From Candidatus Cloacimonadota bacterium (GTDB lineage Bacteria; Cloacimonadota; Cloacimonadia; Cloacimonadales; TCS61), in assembly GCA_030667725.1 (NCBI GenBank), contig DAOUVH010000037.1, positions 1 through 8,189 of the forward strand: a stretch of 8,189 nucleotides of DNA, given 5' to 3'. A program made the position numbers and the translations under genes. Below, one piece after another: positions 7,075 through 8,189 of this stretch (position 1 is the stretch's first letter; every line of letters begins with the position of its first letter). Under the pieces are notes generated by a model. That model saw only the letters and a program-made list of their open reading frames with translations. It was not told where the DNA came from and made no database searches.

Positions 7075-7099
7075 TCCAACTACTTAACGGTGCTGTCAA
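7071..7099 (-). promoter_or_regulatory. Possible nrdJ promoter
   Basis: On the minus strand TTGACA at 7099-7094 is a perfect -35 hexamer. After 17 bp comes GAATTT (7076-7071), a poor -10. TTTAAC, with 4 of 6 matches to TATAAT, lies 3 bp further on. The resulting transcript would have a leader of roughly 135 nt that includes the repeated pairing arms. Only the -35 element is convincing. Confidence 0.3.
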
Positions 7100-7142
7100 G
7101 TTGAAATTAATAAAGGTAAATTTGAAAATTCGTAGAACTACT

Positions 7143-7175
7143 AATAACCGTAATTTCTTTGGTTATTTTTTTTTT
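7143..7175 (+). terminator. Orphan intrinsic terminator on the plus strand
   Basis: AATAACC (7143-7149) and GGTTATT (7161-7167) are perfect 7-bp arms around an 11-nt loop, followed directly by an unbroken T-run to 7175. This is a good intrinsic terminator reading rightward. No plus-strand gene precedes it: the nearest one ends at 2517. On the minus strand the hairpin is followed by AGTAG, not by T, so it does not serve the permease gene. It may end an unannotated plus-strand RNA that starts near 6950, or stop transcription entering the permease gene antisense. Confidence 0.6.
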
Positions 7176-7298
7176 GATAATTGCTTTTTTGTTTTTTCGA
7201 GTGATAATTTTCTATGAAATATTGCAAAAAAATTATTTATTTTGCCGATAAGTATATAATTTAGAAAGAGGAAATAATCAAATAAAAGTTCTTTCTTA

Positions 7299-8189
7299 TT
7301 AATTCCTGATTATCTTCATTGGATCGATCTTTACGGTTCTGCCTGCAGGATGTAATGTAGTAAGCAAACTTATTACAATTGCAACAACCGGAACAAGAAT
7401 AAAATCCAAAACGCGCATCTCAACCGGAAGCCACTGCAATGGAAATCCTGGAACAGGAATTACAATAAATTGGAATTTCATCTGAGCATAAAGCAAAATT
7501 ACAGCGAGTATCAAGCCGATTAGCGTTCCCAGAAAACCTATTATTATACCAATATTAATAAATATCTTCACCACATCTTTACCGGATGCGCCCATTGCTT
7601 TTAGAACTCCGATCTCAACTCGTTTTTCCGTAACCAGTTTAACAAAATTCCCACTCATATTAAATGAAGCAATTATTATCATAAGCGCAAGGACGAGGAA
7701 CATGACTGCTTTTTCCATTTTTATCGCATTGAATAGATTAGCATCAAATACACTCCAATCTTCCACTATATAATCACCATTTATCATATCTTGAATTTCA
7801 TTTGCTACTCGTGCTGAATGGGAAGGATCTACAGATTTAACTTCAATTTGGGTAATCTCATCCTCGTATCCAAGAAAAAACTGGGAATTTTTTAGTGATA
7901 TATAGGTATAAACCCGGTCGTATTCCGGCATCCCGGAAATAAATATTCCTACTACCTTTAACTTCTTACTTTTAGGAAGCAAGCCAAATGGAGAAGGCTG
8001 AGTCCCGATGGGTGAAGTAAGTTGAACATACTCTCCCACTGTGGCACTAAGAGTTAATGAAAGATCCATGCCAATAATAATTCCATCATCTTCCAGACCC
8101 TCTTTATCCGGTGCTCCCACCACGATCTTATTCAAAAGTTCGGTTACATTTTTTTGTTTATCCAGATCAATACCGTAACATAAAGTTGA
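7299..8189 (-). CDS. LolC/LolE-family lipoprotein-releasing permease, C-terminal part (gene runs off right edge)
   Basis: LolC/E proteins are the inner-membrane permeases that, with the ATPase LolD, release lipoproteins to LolA for transport to the outer membrane. The visible 296 residues are open to the right edge. The frame continues 18 codons beyond the TTG codon at 8135 and includes YGIDLDKQ, which matches the GIDP-E segment before the periplasmic domain, so an internal start there is not the real one. The soluble part covers residues 1 to about 155. Three membrane segments follow (about 160-178, 209-235 and 262-280), matching TM2-TM4 of the family. The segment LVTEKRVEIGVLKAMGAS is the coupling region characteristic of the family. 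The end, HPAGRTVKIDPMKIIRN, is also typical. Two stop codons in a row (TAATAA) finish the gene. The first membrane segment lies outside the window. FtsX/MacB-type permeases are the alternative, but the GIDP segment favours Lol. Confidence 0.88.
   Translation of the reverse strand, partial: STLCYGIDLDKQKNVTELLNKIVVGAPDKEGLEDDGIIIGMDLSLTLSATVGEYVQLTSPIGTQPSPFGLLPKSKKLKVVGIFISGMPEYDRVYTYISLKNSQFFLGYEDEITQIEVKSVDPSHSARVANEIQDMINGDYIVEDWSVFDANLFNAIKMEKAVMFLVLALMIIIASFNMSGNFVKLVTEKRVEIGVLKAMGASGKDVVKIFINIGIIIGFLGTLIGLILAVILLYAQMKFQFIVIPVPGFPLQWLPVEMRVLDFILVPVVAIVISLLTTLHPAGRTVKIDPMKIIRN

Larger units (their letters stand above)
6930..7298. other. 369-bp gene-free region upstream of nrdJ
   Basis: No convincing protein gene lies here. 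The left half (about 6960-7080) has higher G+C and several short inverted and direct repeats; it would form the nrdJ leader on the minus strand. The right half (7100-7298) is very AT-rich with long T and A runs. It contains an intrinsic terminator on the plus strand at 7143-7175 and two weak AT hairpins (7224-7245 and 7263-7296) after the permease stop. A plus-strand 68-codon frame beginning at 7011 has no ribosome binding site and reads through the T-run as phenylalanines, so I do not count it as a gene. I found no B12-box or tRNA-like structure. Confidence 0.6.

Noticed and set aside
7011..7217. 68-residue plus-strand frame
   Set aside because: It has no ribosome binding site, crosses the terminator T-run (giving phenylalanine runs), and has no recognisable domain.
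7263..7296. AGAAAGA/TCTTTCT hairpin as terminator of the permease gene
   Set aside because: The stem is 7 bp and AT-rich with a 20-nt loop, and no T-run follows on the minus strand.
6930..7298. Cobalamin riboswitch upstream of the B12-dependent reductase
   Set aside because: No sequence close to the conserved B12-box was found on the minus strand; the repeated AACCTG arms do not match it.

Overview
The window is AT-rich, densely coded bacterial DNA. The best clue to the organism is the secreted protein at 2518-4590. It ends in a FlgD-like/Por-type sorting domain (YPNPFNPTT near its start, SGIYFYKL and KKMLLLK at its end), a tail very common in Cloacimonadota and related Fibrobacterota-Chlorobiota-Bacteroidota-side phyla. 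An amino-acid-degrading gene (urocanate hydratase start), a B12-dependent class II ribonucleotide reductase and a LolC/E-type permease fit an anaerobic, diderm amino-acid fermenter. I infer a Cloacimonadota-like bacterium. This rests on protein style, not on a marker gene.

Layout, left to right. (1) At 1-1011 on the minus strand lies a two-gene unit: an unrecognised 270-residue protein followed, 2 nt after its stop, by the 5' end of urocanate hydratase (hutU), which runs off the left edge. (2) A 159-bp divergent intergenic region holds a spaced inverted repeat whose arms contain opposed TTGACA hexamers. (3) At 1171-2517 on the plus strand is a cyclic amidohydrolase of the dihydroorotase/allantoinase family. 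(4) At 2518-4590 on the minus strand is a secreted, multidomain endonuclease/exonuclease/phosphatase-fold protein. Its stop codon abuts the stop codon of the amidohydrolase, and its probable terminator lies inside the amidohydrolase gene. (5) At 4674-6929 on the minus strand is nrdJ, followed by a strong 13-bp terminator hairpin. (6) A 369-bp gap (6930-7298) holds the nrdJ leader, with repeated and mutually exclusive pairing arms, a palindrome, a possible promoter, and an orphan plus-strand terminator. (7) At 7299-8189 on the minus strand is the C-terminal part of a LolC/LolE-type permease, which runs off the right edge.

The genes do not form one pathway. NrdJ supplies deoxyribonucleotides. 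The secreted nuclease-like protein could salvage extracellular nucleic acid or phosphate. The amidohydrolase probably acts on a cyclic ureide or amide. HutU begins conversion of urocanate from histidine. The Lol permease serves outer-membrane lipoprotein sorting. No CRISPR array, tRNA, rRNA, insertion sequence or prophage was seen. The parts least explained by known families are the 270-residue HutU-linked protein and the structured gap upstream of nrdJ.
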